NCBI GenBank assembly: GCA_916613615.1
Contig: OU744724.1
Span: 46,242,500-46,306,499, forward strand
Reading direction: 5' to 3'
Length of the DNA stretch: 64,000 nt
Source: Steromphala cineraria
Lineage: Eukaryota > Mollusca > Gastropoda > Trochida > Trochidae
Shown: piece after piece, positions 1 to 11,534 of the stretch
How positions within the stretch are numbered: position 1 is the first letter of the stretch
How the letters are laid out: each line of letters begins with the position of its first letter
Position numbers and translations under genes: made by a program
The notes under the pieces: model-generated
Seen by the model: only the letters and a program-made list of their open reading frames with translations
Database searches by the model: none
Told to the model about the DNA's origin: nothing

Positions 1-3000
1 GTTGTCTTCATTTCGACCGCCATTATTCAATAAATTGTGACCACGCATGCGATGAATTACTACAGTAGGAATCACTGAATGTTTCACTTGACAGCCACAT
101 AAAAATTATTTTCGAGGAATTCTTTAGAACGATTATTACTATGATTGTCTTTATTTCAGTCTAATAAAATCATATAAATACTGAACACACATATGCAAAT
201 AAATATCTGTATATATAGATATAATTAATCGGCCTTTATGGTGATATTTTTCATTAGAATACGCTGTCCTGAACGAAAGATATACGTTGCCAAAGTAAGT
301 GAGGGATTTTAAGTGAAATGTCAGCCGTGTATCGAGTTATAAGTGAAAGAATCCGCCAGGGCACCCACGTGGCCCGAGCACACGCAGACGAAAGTGTTCG
401 ACTCATTGTAATATTCATTGTCGTGCATATGAAAATTTTCCTTATTTCGAGCTTTATATAGCATACTATTATTAATATTTTGGATACAAATAATAATTTT
501 ATAAGGGCATTTATTCCTCTTTATGATTATATTAATGATGTTACAATGTATAGCTAGGTTTAGAAGAAATGAAATAAGAGTAAAGGTTACCATCAGCTAT
601 TGAAAACAGACTTTGATAATTCGCATATGCGTTATTTGTTGTATCTCGCTACACTTCTTTTTTTAATGTGAATATGCAAACTATATACCAGAATTGAGAT
701 AATTCTTTATGATGATATGTAACTTTTTGGGCTGCTCAGTTGCTCTTTCAAACGGGCCAATTATCTACGGATATAACAAGTCAAAAGTTGACTCTTTCCC
801 GGAGCTTGCTGTATCTTTATTCTAAATTTATATATGGAATTGAAGACAATAGTTCAATCTTTATTTTGACTCAAAAGAAATCATAATGTGCTTAATATTT
901 TTTTTGATATTTAGTGAGATTTAATGGTACATAGCTGAACATTTTTTCACTCCTTGCAGTTTCATTATTTCTTTTAGCGCATGTAAATGTCATACATCAA
1001 AATGATGACAATTCAATGCTGTTTTCAACAATGTATTTTTCTTGGAAATTTGCGCAAGGGTTAGTTTACCACGACATGTGAAAGATAAGGTGTGCTTCTC
1101 TAATCTGTGCAAACAATGTAATCCAGTTCCCGCAGATTTGTGTGTGCCTGTGGGCAATAAGTGCTGCATTGTGATTCCCGCTCTCAGGCCAGAGCGGGAA
1201 TAATAAGTCCATGGTTCGCACAGGCCTGGAAAAGTACTTGAATTTTGTTTTGATACAGGAAAAGTACTTGAATTTACAATGCTTACTAAATGTCTTGAAA
1301 AATAGTAAAATGTTGATCCTTAAAAAGTCATTGAAAAGTACTGGAATTAGGCGAACCACGATTAGGCGTTTTCATGAGTTAATTTTGTTCATTGTGTTAT
1401 ACAGTAGGTGACAGAATGTATTGAAACTTCGTACACCTTTTGGTCCACCATTTTATACCACTTTTAAAAAAAGAACAACCTTTCAGCGAGGCATGGACAA
1501 AATTTCGAGCCTTAAACTGAGAAGAGTCTTAGTGCAGAAATATCTGGGATTCGCCTACAGTGCTTACAGTCAATTATAACTTTATCGGAAAAGTCCTAAT
1601 TCCGGGGTTAGCCTTCACAGCTTACGGGCAATGTTATCAGCAACCTGTATGGGTGAATTTGATGAGGTTTAAAATGGGCACTGTCCGTCAGTAACACATT
1701 GTGTCTTGCTCATAACTTTGTAACTAATCAAAATTTAAATTTTAATTATTGTGAAAGTCCTAAAACATATAATATGTCGTAAGTAATAATTTTTAGAATA
1801 TCATCATTTTGTGGAAAGAATAATAAATTATATTTAAAAAACCAGCTTGTCCTCTCAGGCTCATAATTATCCCCCGCAACGAAATGGGTACCGTCCATCC
1901 GTTACATTTTGTGTCCAGCTCCTTACTTTGTAACTTATTCACAATTTCAATTCAAATTGGTCATGGAGATAAAGAAACATGTAATAACGTGTCATGAGTA
2001 ACAATTTTATGGAAATCTACATAAGCTATTAGGATTTTTGAGAAAAAGTGGTAAATTTGTAAGAAATTTGTAAATAAAAAGTCGCGTCCGACTCACGTCT
2101 TAACCAATCATAACATTGGGATCCAATTTGAAATCGAGATACATAATCATATGAAGGTATGTCATAGATAAAAAATAAAATAAAATTTTTGATTGACAAT
2201 TTTGAAACTATGTCTGTACAATTTTATGTAAATTGGCAAAAAAGGAGGATTGCTATGGAAAACTGGTATGAGTCTTGTCTGGTCCAAAACTTCTTAACTG
2301 TGTCTCAAAGGTTGATCAAACTTGGTATTGACATTAACATTGACATGAGGATATGAATGTTTTACATATTTTTGTGTGAAATTTAGTATTTTTGGTGAAG
2401 GAGATGAGCTTTTCAAATTCAAACTTGTCTGTTTATAAATGCAACACCATAATTTTTGTTTTTATTAACTTTTATATCGATGCATTATGAGATTGGATAT
2501 GTTCTTTTTAACAAGTTTCGAATTAATGCTGTAAAAGTTAGCTCTAATTGATAAAAAGTGTTGAATTTGAAAAAATATATAAGTGAGTCATTTTCTATCA
2601 TATGTTCTCATTCGGTTTAAATATATTATCAAATTGATCATGGAGATCCAAATAAATAATACATAAATTTATTGGTTTGATTGTGATCATGTCAGTTTAC
2701 TCGAATTATGCCAAACAGTGAACATAATGTTGGTATCATTTAGTGTTTTGATTAGACAGTTTCCTTCAACATCCTGGAAAAATTGTGTTGTGTTTCGTGA
2801 GAAATTAATCTGCAATATGATAAGGAAAACCTATACATATTGTGCAATTTGCCGGGGGAATAGCTCGACCATGTCAGCTGCTTGTTTCATCTTGTTTGGA
2901 TAAAATTTGATTTGGAGATACATAATCATATGAAGTTGTCATGGTTAACAATTTAAGAACTTGAAAAGCTGTAACTCCTTGAAGGGTGTAGATTATAGTT

Positions 3001-3044
3001 GAAAGCTTATCAATAAATGTGATGATGATGGTATTATGTTGCAG
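1..3044 (+). other. Intronic DNA upstream of exon A; no exon recognised
   Basis: Bases 1-1150 are AT-rich and hold nothing I can name. A short GC-rich palindrome at 1171-1199 (ATTCCCGCTCT, 6-base loop, AGAGCGGGAAT) is followed by a direct repeat of GGAAAAGTACTTGAATTT near 1227 and 1258. No myosin-like coding segment, RNA gene or long open frame is visible. From about 1660 a dispersed element described separately begins. Confidence 0.5.
1660..2892 (+). mobile_element. Dispersed CCCCGCAA-ended element, copy 1
   Basis: The right end (2718-2892) is closely repeated at 46730-46915 and 62650-62795. It ends GCAATTTGCCGGGGGAA and a stretch containing CATGTCAGCTGCTTG. The beginning, TTATCCCCCGCAAC at 1868 followed by GGGTACCGTC, matches the start at 61457. 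CCCCGCAA and TTGCGGGG form short inverted ends. Inside, segments starting CCGTC...TTACA recur at roughly 1684, 1891 and 2092, about 205 bp apart. There is no coding capacity, so this is a non-autonomous element of unknown class. Confidence 0.6.
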
Positions 3045-3119
3045 TACCGAGAGGAAGAGATTCACTTCTCTCACATATCCTTCACGGACAACAGCCTGTG
3101 TGTGGAGCTCATCGAGAAG
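3045..3119 (+). CDS. Myosin motor exon A (post-relay segment)
   Basis: This 75-bp exon lies between an AG acceptor (3043-3044) and a GT donor (3120-3121) and encodes 25 residues, YREEEIHFSHISFTDN and onward to LIEK. In myosins this is the segment following the relay helix, where Y(K/R)xEGIxW and FxDNxxCxDLIE are conserved. Both ends are phase 0, so the exon can only be internal. The preceding exon, carrying the relay helix and switch II, is not recognisable in bases 1-3044. Confidence 0.93.
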
Positions 3120-4443
3120 GTCAGTGAGTCACTTGTTCACATTATCTGCCCTTTTGATTCATCTGACACTCACTTGAATCTCCCGAAGAGCAGAGCAGGA
3201 TCTTGGTTCTCAAAGTTCATGTTCAGATATTTGATAAAATGGTCATCTTAAGCTAATAGGTTCATCAGGCAATCTGTCTAACTGTCCAATCATTATAGAA
3301 CAGAATATATCATCACTTTGTCAGGAAGTTGATCTTGCTATTATAAAGTTACATAAGGAGCATTAATGCTGTTCTTGTGTCTCTGGAATAACATGTAGAA
3401 TGCCTGCAACATCATTATGACATTTACATGAATCTGCTGCACATCTGCTGTAACAAACAATTCATGGCTCACTTGATCCAAAACTGTCAATATTGTCATA
3501 TATCCCCTAATACTGAAAAAATGAGGTGATTTGATATATTAAGAAAGAATTATAGAGGAACTTGTGAGATGATCAACTAATATCTTGGTTGACTACAATT
3601 CATATCCCAATGCTCTACAATAGCCATAGGCAGACAAAAAATATTACAATACAAAACAAAATAATTTTGTTTTAAACAAATTAAAGGTACAAAACGTCCA
3701 AAAAGTGGGAAGTAATTTTAAAAAAAGGGTAAATGAACTAATTAAAATATTATTTAGACCCCTGTCATTTTCTAATAATCTTTGGTTGATACAACTACAC
3801 AATTCTAATCTGTGTAATTGGAATAATTAATTTATTCAAGTGACAAAATAATTGAAAGAATTGTCCCCCTTGTTTTTCTACTGACCCACCCACAATGGCA
3901 AATGTCCCTCTAGTTTAATGCCTCATGGGCCCAGGGCAGACTTCATCTGAAAAGTAAAATGGACACTGTGTGTTGTTAGGGACAGTAGCTAGTTGGCAGG
4001 GCTAATGGATCGGTCTTTTCCTGTGTTTGATATTTCTGCTAATGGTTTTGAAAACGGGACAACTAGGTTATAGGAATTAAACAAGTTATTCAGTTAGTCA
4101 GGGATGCACAATATTGTGATGGGAGGAGGAATTAGTGAGCCATGCTCATTTTTTTAAAAATGTTTGTACACAAGTCATCCTGTTACATCAGTGTATATGT
4201 AAGACTCGAATCCATGGCAGGCCTCAAATCCGTGGCGGATTTCCAAATCCATGGCAGATTTTCAAATGCATTGAAAAGTGCCGTACCTATCAAATGCTGT
4301 GGCGGATTTTGTATTGATTGTGATGAGACATTTTGAGCTGGGTAGAATTGTGTTACCAACATTCAATGTATGTGTTTTCCTACTAGACATGTACTTAACT
4401 GTATAATAACGCTGCAATTGGTCAATAAGTAATGCAATTGGTA

Positions 4444-4641
4444 CAACAATATGTTCGCCACCAAATTAACATTTTTAGTGAATTAGCCCTTAGATTCTCG
4501 TTAGACTGACTTTTTTAGTACTTAGATATTTGTTGACTATCTTTTTAACCCTTGGATCCGTATCGACAATGTTTTAGGGTTAGTTTGTCAAGTGCAGGGG
4601 TCGGTAACGAATATTGTAGATAAAGTGGCGAACATATTGTA
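4444..4641. repeat. Short inverted-repeat element (foldback)
   Basis: ACAATATGTTCGCCAC at 4445-4460 is the reverse complement of GTGGCGAACATATTGT at 4625-4640. The enclosed 165 bp is non-coding and includes two TTAG-rich tracts. It is probably a small MITE or a foldback remnant; no target duplication could be defined. Confidence 0.5.
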
Positions 4642-4855
4642 AAGTGAACCTACAACGCTAACCCTATCCCTAACCGTTAAGAAATCCCTTAATATGAATC
4701 CAAGGGTTAAAGTAGACATTTAGTATGAATCCAAGGCCTAAAGAAGATAGTTTCAGCGAATTTATGACTAAAGAAGACAGTTGCAATGAATTCAAGGGCT
4801 ACAAAGGAGAGATGATATTTTTCCAAATTAAGCGTCAATAGACATCTGATTCCTA

Positions 4856-5260
4856 CATATATGTCTCCGCGTTATGCTACCCCTGATATCCTTCTGTTGT
4901 ATTCAGCCGTATCGCTATATATAGCAAACCAAGCAAATGATGCCCTTTCAGTGATAGCGACACACTGGTTCCTGGGCTTTGTTCCGCGTGCTCACCACGT
5001 GATTCAAATTAACCAATGGGAGTGCTAATAGATAATAAATCTGAGTCCTCACTGCAGGCTACCGCTAAACTCCAAACTGCGTTCTCTTAGATTTCCACAA
5101 CGACATCACTAGACAATAGTGTATGGAGTTAGCAATAGTTCGACTGAAAACAGACAGGCTATAAATAGCGCTGAGGAACAACCCGTCAGCGATGCAGCTA
5201 ACTATGACAGAAGGATATCAGGGGATAGGTTGTAGCATAACGCAGAGACATAAATGCTGA
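4856..5260. mobile_element. Foldback/MITE-like element with about 45-bp inverted arms
   Basis: The left arm (4858-4902, TGTCTCCGCGTTATGCTACC then CCTGATATCCTTCTG) is the imperfect reverse complement of the right arm (5208-5255, CAGAAGGATATCAGGGG, then GTAGCATAACGCAGAGACA). The right arm has about 7 extra bases between the two blocks. The similarity continues inward with TATCGCTATATATAGC versus TATAAATAGCGCTG. There is no open frame and no clear target duplication. Confidence 0.6.
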
Positions 5261-5339
5261 TGAAACAGGATGTACACATGTCTAAAGTCATTTTTAGTAG
5301 CTAAATTATCAAGTCATTTTAGTACTCCTTGACTACTCA

Positions 5340-5576
5340 CTAGTGAGGATTATAATTCATAGCTTATGTGGCCCTGTGGTCACAGGAGCCACACCCTTAA
5401 AACCTACTTACATCTTTATCTCCAGAACCGTAACGCCTAGAAAGCTGAAACCTTGTCTACAGACTCCTAAGTTAGATAAGGCGGATTCTAAATTGTACAT
5501 TTGGTGACCCTGTGGACCACACCCTAAAGCAAAATTGATATGAAGCCTGAGCTACAGAGCCACTGGCTCTATTTTT
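5340..5576 (+). mobile_element. Tandem-core element family 1 (Helentron/HINE-like), 3' fragment
   Basis: It contains core-unit sequence (CTTGACTACTCACTAGTGAG, then GGCCCTGTGG) and the characteristic 3' end, GAGCTACAGAGCCACTGGCTCT followed by T's. The palindrome AGAGCC-AxTGGCTCT is seen at the end of every copy in this window. The 5' end is missing. The family's architecture is described in the findings. Confidence 0.7.
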
Positions 5577-5577
5577 G

Positions 5578-5735
5578 GGCGATGAGCGATACATGGCATG
5601 AGCGATGGGCGATACATGGCATGAGCGATGGGCGATACATGGCATGAGCGATGGGCGATACATGGCATGAGCGATGGGCGATACATGGCATGAGCGATGG
5701 GCGATACATGGCATGGGCGATGGGCTTATGGCATG
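5578..5735. repeat. 23-bp minisatellite (about 6.5 copies)
   Basis: The unit CGATACATGGCATGAGCGATGGG repeats head to tail with almost no divergence. It sits where the 5' end of a family-1 tandem-core element should be, and the unit resembles that element's own GATGGGCTTATGGCATGGCAT leader. The array therefore seems to be a local expansion of the element's leader. Open frames across it on the - strand are products of the repeat. Confidence 0.9.
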
Positions 5736-6636
5736 GCATGGTGTCCGGCGTCCGTCCGTCCGTCCGTCCGTAAACTTTGTGGAATTTCGACTTCTTCTCC
5801 AGAACCATAAGGCCTAGAAAGCTGAAACTTGGTGTACGGACTCCTTGACTAGAGAGGATTAATAATTGTAGCTTTGGTGGCCCTGTGACCCCTAATAAGG
5901 GCCACAGGGGCCACACCCTAAAAACTTATTTTCATCTTCTTCTCCAGAACCATAAGGCTTAGAAAGCTGAAACTTTGTGTACACTCCTTGACTAGTGGGG
6001 ATTAATGATTGTAGCTTTGGTGGCCCTGTGGGTTAGAGGTGTAACGATACAGGAGGGTCACGATACGATACGTATCCCGATATGGGGGTCACGATAGGAT
6101 ACGTATCGCGAGACATATGATCTCCTGACAAATGATCTTTTCACAAACTTTTGGAGTCAGTTAATCTTGAGTAAGAACTTACTTGAAGCTTTTTGGATGT
6201 AATTGTAATGTAATCAAACTTTCAAATTTAAGAAGAGGTTCTTGTGTCTAAAATGAAGTATCTTTTTAATGTATATCTCAGTTTTGAGCACCTACATTGA
6301 GAAATTATCATTATTTTATGTATCCCGATACGCACCCTGCGATACGATATGATATATTGTGGCCCATATATCACGATACGATAATGTATTGCCGTATCGT
6401 TACACCTCTACTGTGGGTCCTAATAAGGGCCACAGGGGCCACACCCTAAAAACCTATTTTCAACTTTTTCTCAAGAAGCATCAGGCCTAGAAACTTCTAA
6501 GTTAGTTAAGGAGGAATCCAAATTGTACATTTGGTGACCCTGTGGTCCAAAGTAAGGGAGGAACCACATTTGCTACACCCTAAAGCAAAATTGATATGAA
6601 GCCTGATGAGCTACAGAGCCACTGGCTCTTTTTTTT
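5700..6636 (+). mobile_element. Tandem-core element family 1 copy, interrupted by a hAT-like MITE
   Basis: The leader GATGGGCTTATGGCATGGCA is followed by GTCCGTCCGTCCGTCCGTAAAC and core units (CTTCTTCTCCAGAACCATAA; GGCCCTGTG; AAGGGCCACAGGGG). The copy resumes after 6418 and ends with CCTGATGAGCTACAGAGCC near 6600 plus the terminal palindrome. It is interrupted at 6034-6410. Confidence 0.8.
6034..6410. mobile_element. hAT-like MITE, 377 bp, with 8-bp target-site duplication
   Basis: The ends are perfect inverted repeats, TAGAGGTGTAACGATAC at 6034 and GTATCGTTACACCTCTA ending at 6410. It is flanked by the 8-bp duplication CTGTGGGT (6026-6033 and 6411-6418). An 8-bp duplication with TAGAGGTG-type ends is typical of hAT elements (established). 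Internal CACGATACGATACG motifs are repeated on both sides. There is no transposase frame, so it is non-autonomous. Confidence 0.92.
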
Positions 6637-7610
6637 ATTTTGATTCAGAAAACTGCATCTCATTTAATAGCACTATGCAACACGACTGTTTCATTTAACA
6701 TCGCCGTCAATGGGATTTTCAAATTGCAAGTTGTACATGCGATATTTAAACAAGTGTCATTCGATAACTAATTAACGGATAGGGGAAATGTAATTATATA
6801 TAAATAGCTGAGTTGATTTCCATGATGTCTGCAAAGTATGACAGCAATCGGATCATCTCCTAATTTATTATAATTATTCTCCAAACTGTTAATTAACATG
6901 CAAGTCTATGGGAATGACGTCGCTTGTACGTAATATGGCCACTCGCTGTACTTCGCTTCTGAGACAAGTATAATATGCTTATACTTTACCTCGAACCTAT
7001 ACAATATTTATTGTAACGCACAGAAATCCTTAAGTTCCTTAACTCGGCAGCAGCGTTACAGGTTCAATGGGCTTATTGTCCGGCGTCTAACCATCATCTC
7101 TCTCCTTCCAAATCGGGTATTTACCTGATAAATGATACAATCATAAGTGACGGTAAATTTCTAAATTATTCAGAAATAACTGGAATATACAAATGAAAGA
7201 CAAATTTCCTAGAATATGCTGGTATTATTCAGGCAATCCAAACATATTTATTCAAATCAGAAATCAAATAGAAAAAAAAACAAGATATGCCCTTTATTCT
7301 ATACTTCATTGAAAATATCTCTCCATCCATCCGTCCTGCTTTAAGCATTTCATTGTAAAACTTTTGACTCATTGTCAAAAGCCATTGGCTCCTGAGAAGT
7401 AAAATTCTTGTGTACATGTACCTTGAGACAATGCCCTTAAACCCATTTCTTCTCAAGGATCACTTAGAAGACTGAATTTCTTTTCTTCCTGTACCCTTAA
7501 TATCAAGTTAGGAACATTGTAAAAAGGAAAGTGAATTCTGTGATGAGTTTAAAAACATCTGGGACTCTTTATTTAAAACGACTTTCAATGTATTCATATT
7601 TTTGTTTCAG

Positions 7611-7661
7611 ACACCAAAGTGTATCTTGAAGATTTTGGATGAAGAGTGTAGATTTCCAAAG
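7611..7661 (+). CDS. Myosin motor exon B (LDEECRFPK)
   Basis: This 51-bp microexon has a pyrimidine-rich acceptor (tttgtttcag) and donor gtaggc. It encodes TPKCILKILDEECRFPK in phase 0. It continues exon A directly, in the same order as the LIEK-to-FPK segment (IxxLxDEExxFPK) of other myosins, which supports both its identity and the 4.5-kb intron before it. Confidence 0.93.
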
Positions 7662-8003
7662 GTAGGCTTTTAGGCAGTTTGTTTTACTTTCTGTCAATTT
7701 TCTATTAGACATGCTAATAGTTACAATCCTGTGCAAAAGAATTTTTCCTGAATGTTTGATAAATTTATACAAGACTTTATCATCATGCATGAGGTTGTTC
7801 TCTCTGCATTACTTATCTAGCTTGTAAGCTCTAATGGCCTTGTGGCACGGCCCTCACACAAAGCTAAGGCCTTATTATTGTTATCATAGCTGGGACCACA
7901 TGCCAACTGTGACAGCACTTTATTGCCTTTTCAGGAATTTGTTTTACATCAACACAGAGCTTGAATAGGAGAACAATCATATGAAATATCTATGTACATG
8001 CAT

Positions 8004-8690
8004 TTAATTCTTTTCACATTTATTTACCGGTAATAGACATATTGTGTTTGGAACAAAAGATGTACGGGCTCTCTTAGTTATCAAAACTGTAACTTTATAG
8101 CGGCGGCCTGAAGGGAGAAGGTGATATTCTGAATGAAGGTAATGTGTTTGGTCAGATATGATTTTGACAGCTTGATTTACGATTTGCCGCTCATATGTAT
8201 CAGTTAAACACTCGAACTTGACACCGGCAATCTTACTCGCAACGTTCACAATTTTGTTAACTTTAGATGAACTGAGAGAGGCCCGTACCAGCAATGGAAT
8301 GAAAATGTTAATATGCTTTGAATAAAAGCTGTATAAAAGGTTGACATGACGGAGGGGTTAACATCGAAAGATCTGAGTTTTCGTATTAGATGAAGACGTT
8401 GCTGACATTTGTTGGAATTCCAGTTCAATTTAGAATCAATGTAGGTTCCCAAATATTTATATTCCGACACAGTCTCAACACATTCACCATTTATTATGAT
8501 TGGAAGCATTTGAGATGGTTTACTTCGAAAGTCAATAACCAGTTCCTTCGGGTTTTTTTACATTTAAAAGTAGATGATTGTCTGCACACAAAGTAGTAAA
8601 TTTAGTAATTTTATCTTTATACAGTTGTTCAGATATATCAATATTTAATTTTCCAACAATTGCGGCGTCATCCGCAAACCTTTATCGTTG
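8004..8690 (-). pseudogene. LINE reverse transcriptase fragment, C-terminal part (CR1/Rex1-like)
   Basis: On the reverse strand the sequence starts at a FADDAA-type catalytic box (about 8660-8690) and runs through the thumb. EYKYLGTYIDSKLNW, FYTAFIQSILTFSFHCWYG, ASKIAG, AVKIISDQTHYLHSEYHLLP and SGRRYKV all resemble the CR1/Rex1 group of non-LTR retrotransposons. Two frames are used (8509-8246 and 8294-8004), so there is at least one frameshift, and stops occur near 8520-8600. The region is non-functional. The N-terminal RT part of a similar element lies at 11.5-12.5 kb on the same strand. Confidence 0.88.
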
Positions 8691-8719
8691 AGCAGGTTGA
8701 ACTATAACTAACACAATCG

Positions 8720-9780
8720 CATACATGGCATCTTACCCGATTTCGGCGGGTTTACCCGATTTCAGGTTGCTTCACCCGCGTCCCCGATCGGGTATTGAAA
8801 AACCCTCATTTTCAGAAAACTACCATAAATACCTGTTCGAGAAAGTGTGTTACCCATTATAATTGTTAAATGTTACAAATTTCCTAAATAATTCTTTGTA
8901 TTTTATCAAAGTTTTAACACATGGTCGTCAAAGATACAATCTCGAAAGCATGTTATTTTTCCCAAACCGGTGTTTCAGAAATTAGTTACGGCTTCGTTTT
9001 CACTCCACTTAAGTAGGTAAATCTTGATAAAATAAATTTACATGCATAACGAAATACAAATATTCAAACACGGTAGACTCAAATAGAACCAAAAACTGGC
9101 TACCATAATTCAAAATATTCAATAATATCGCAATAGATCGAAGAATATGTGATGAATTTGTCAACTTTATCTGACAGCAATTATGAAAAGGAAACACCGT
9201 TTGAAATTGCAATCATATTTTCTTGACGACATATAGAATTTATAAATATTATTTCGAGCTGAGTATAACAATTATGTGTGTTTCTCTTCAAGTAATATGT
9301 AAATAAATAAATGAATTCATGGCATGTTTGTTATGAAATAAAATATAAAAAACATTCAGCCAAAAACTTGTTTTATTCAGACATTCAATATTTTATCGGT
9401 AATATGTTGTCATGAAAATGTTACGACCGCATGTTATGTTGAACATTGCCATTTGACTTCGGCAGTTCGTGGTCCTGTTTTGAAAAACGATTTAAACTTA
9501 CGCTTTCTGGGAGCAAGTTGAGAAACTACAGATACATTCTATGATTATATTATCCAGTTTTGATAAAATTATTTACAAATTCGTCAAAACTCGTGAAACT
9601 CGCTAGCAATGTCGATAAACCGCAAGTCGTCAACAGACTATAGTTATTTCTCAAGTGGTATAAGGTAAATATTTTTATCTCACTGTTGCGGAAATAGTTA
9701 CAAACAAGGATTTATTTATAGAATTAGAAATGAGTCTATCTTGAAACTTATACTAATAAAAACGATATATATTTATTTAT
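8720..9780 (+). repeat. Dispersed AT-rich repeat (CATCTTACCCGA start), copy 1
   Basis: It is homologous to 21878-22370: CATCTTACCCGATTTCGG, GGTTGCTTCACCCGCGTCCC, GTGTTACCCATTA, AATATGTTGTCATGAA and ATCTCACT(G/A)TTGCGGAAATA occur in the same order. It has no coding frame. The intervening part of this copy is longer, suggesting an insertion or a deletion between copies. The class is unknown. Confidence 0.7.
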
Positions 9781-10100
9781 TTCATTGTTGATTTTTTTTG
9801 TAAGTGGGTCTTCTTCATGAATTTTATCAGAATACTTGTTACATTTTCAATCAAATTTTATTATGCTATCAGAATGAAACACTCAAGTAATATTTAGATC
9901 AGCTTTATTATTTCAGATGATAGACTTACAATATTACAAGACATCTTAAAAAATATTTCAATTTTTAATGCTGGTCACATTGTGAAGATTCTTTGGACAA
10001 AATATATCCATTGATAAAAAAAACCTTTTAAACAACTAGTACTAAATAGTAATAAAAAAAATTAATATATATATAATTAATTGAGCACTTTTAAAATTTA

Positions 10101-11490
10101 TTTTTAGCTCATCAGGACTGAAAGTCCAGATGGGCTTATGGCATGGCCCCTCGTCCGGCGTCCGGCCGTCCGTCGTCTGTCGTCCGTCCGTCGTCCGTCC
10201 GTCTGTCGTCCGTCCGTAAACTTTTGACACTTTCGACTTCTCCTCATGAACCATACACATTAGAGAGCTGAAATTTTGTGTACAAGTACCTTAGCATATG
10301 GAGATCCTAATTTGTAACTTTGGTGACCCTGTGACCCCGAAAAGGGTCACAGGGGTCACAACTTTAAAAACCTATTTTAATCTTCTTCTCCAGTTCCAGA
10401 AGGACTAGAGAGTTGAAATGATATGTGCAGACTCCTTGGCCAATGGGGATTTTAATTTGTAACTTTGGTGAACCTGTGACCCCAAATAGGGTCACAGGGG
10501 TCACAACCTTACAAACCTATTTTCATCTTCTTCTCCAGTTCTAAAAGGACTAGAGAGTTGAAAGTGATATGTGCAGACTCCTTGGACAATGGGGATTCTA
10601 ATTTGTAACTTTGGTGAACCTGTGACCCCAAATAGGGTCACAGGGGTCACAACCTTAAAAACCTATTTTCATCTTCTTCTCCAGTTCTAAAAGGACTAGA
10701 GAGTTGAAAGTGATATGTGCAGACTCCTTGGACAATGGGGATTCTAATTTGTAACTTTGGTGAACCTGTGACCCCAAATAGGGTCACAGGGGTCACAACC
10801 TTAAAAACCTATTTTCATCTTCTTCTCCAGTTCTAAGAGGACTAGAGAGTTGAAAGTGATATGTGCAGACTCCTTGGACAATGGGGATTCTAATTTGTAA
10901 CTTTGTTGACTCTGTGACCCCAAATAGGGTCACAGGGGTCACAACCTTAAAAACCTATTTTCATCTTCTTCTCCAGTTCCAAAAGGTCTAGAGAGCTGAA
11001 ATTATATGTGCAGACTCCTTGGCCAATGGGGATTCTAAATTGTAGATTTCATGACCCCATGACCCCAAATAGGGTCACAGGGGTCACACCTTAAAAACTT
11101 ATTTTCATCATCATCTTTAGCTCCTAAAGGTCTATTGAGCTGAAAGACTGCATGTAGACTCCTTGGCCAATTGGGATTCTAAACTGTAGGTTTCGTGACC
11201 CCATGACCCCAAATAGGGTCACAGGGGTCACAATCTTAAAAACCTAATTTTCTCCATTAGATGACAGTCTATGGCAAATTTATTTCTCCTTGGATATTTT
11301 AGTGTGGACTTCTTTCACTGTCTGATATTGGCGATCTAGAAAGTGTTGAATAATAATACATTTGTTTTGTAATTTTTTTATAGGTTTTCTTGCAATAGGT
11401 GACATCAGTTTCATTTTTAGCTCATCTTGCCTGTATAAAGCAAACTTGATATGGTGCCTGATGAGCTACAGAGCTAATGGCTCTATTTTT
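10101..11490 (+). mobile_element. Tandem-core element family 1, full-length copy with 146-bp core units
   Basis: It begins TTTTTAGCTCATCAGG, then GATGGGCTTATGGCATGGC, a GTCC/GTC microsatellite and GTAAACTTTTG. About seven core units follow; CATCTTCTTCTCCAG recurs at 10524, 10670, 10816 and 10962, exactly 146 bp apart. Each unit carries an internal inverted pair around GTGACCCC/GGGGTCAC. It ends CCTGATGAGCTACAGAGC and TAATGGCTCTATTTTTT. AGCTCATCAGG and CCTGATGAGCT are 11-bp inverted ends. It has no coding capacity. Confidence 0.88.
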
Positions 11491-11534
11491 TAGATTAATA
11501 TGTAAAAAACAGGTTCATTTTTTATATGATTTTG

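Noticed and set aside
8715..8740. Inverted duplicate of the LINE sequence near 11626 (CGCATACATGGCATCTT)
   Set aside because: Most of the match belongs to the start of a dispersed repeat also present at 21878; the remaining similarity is too short to claim an inversion.
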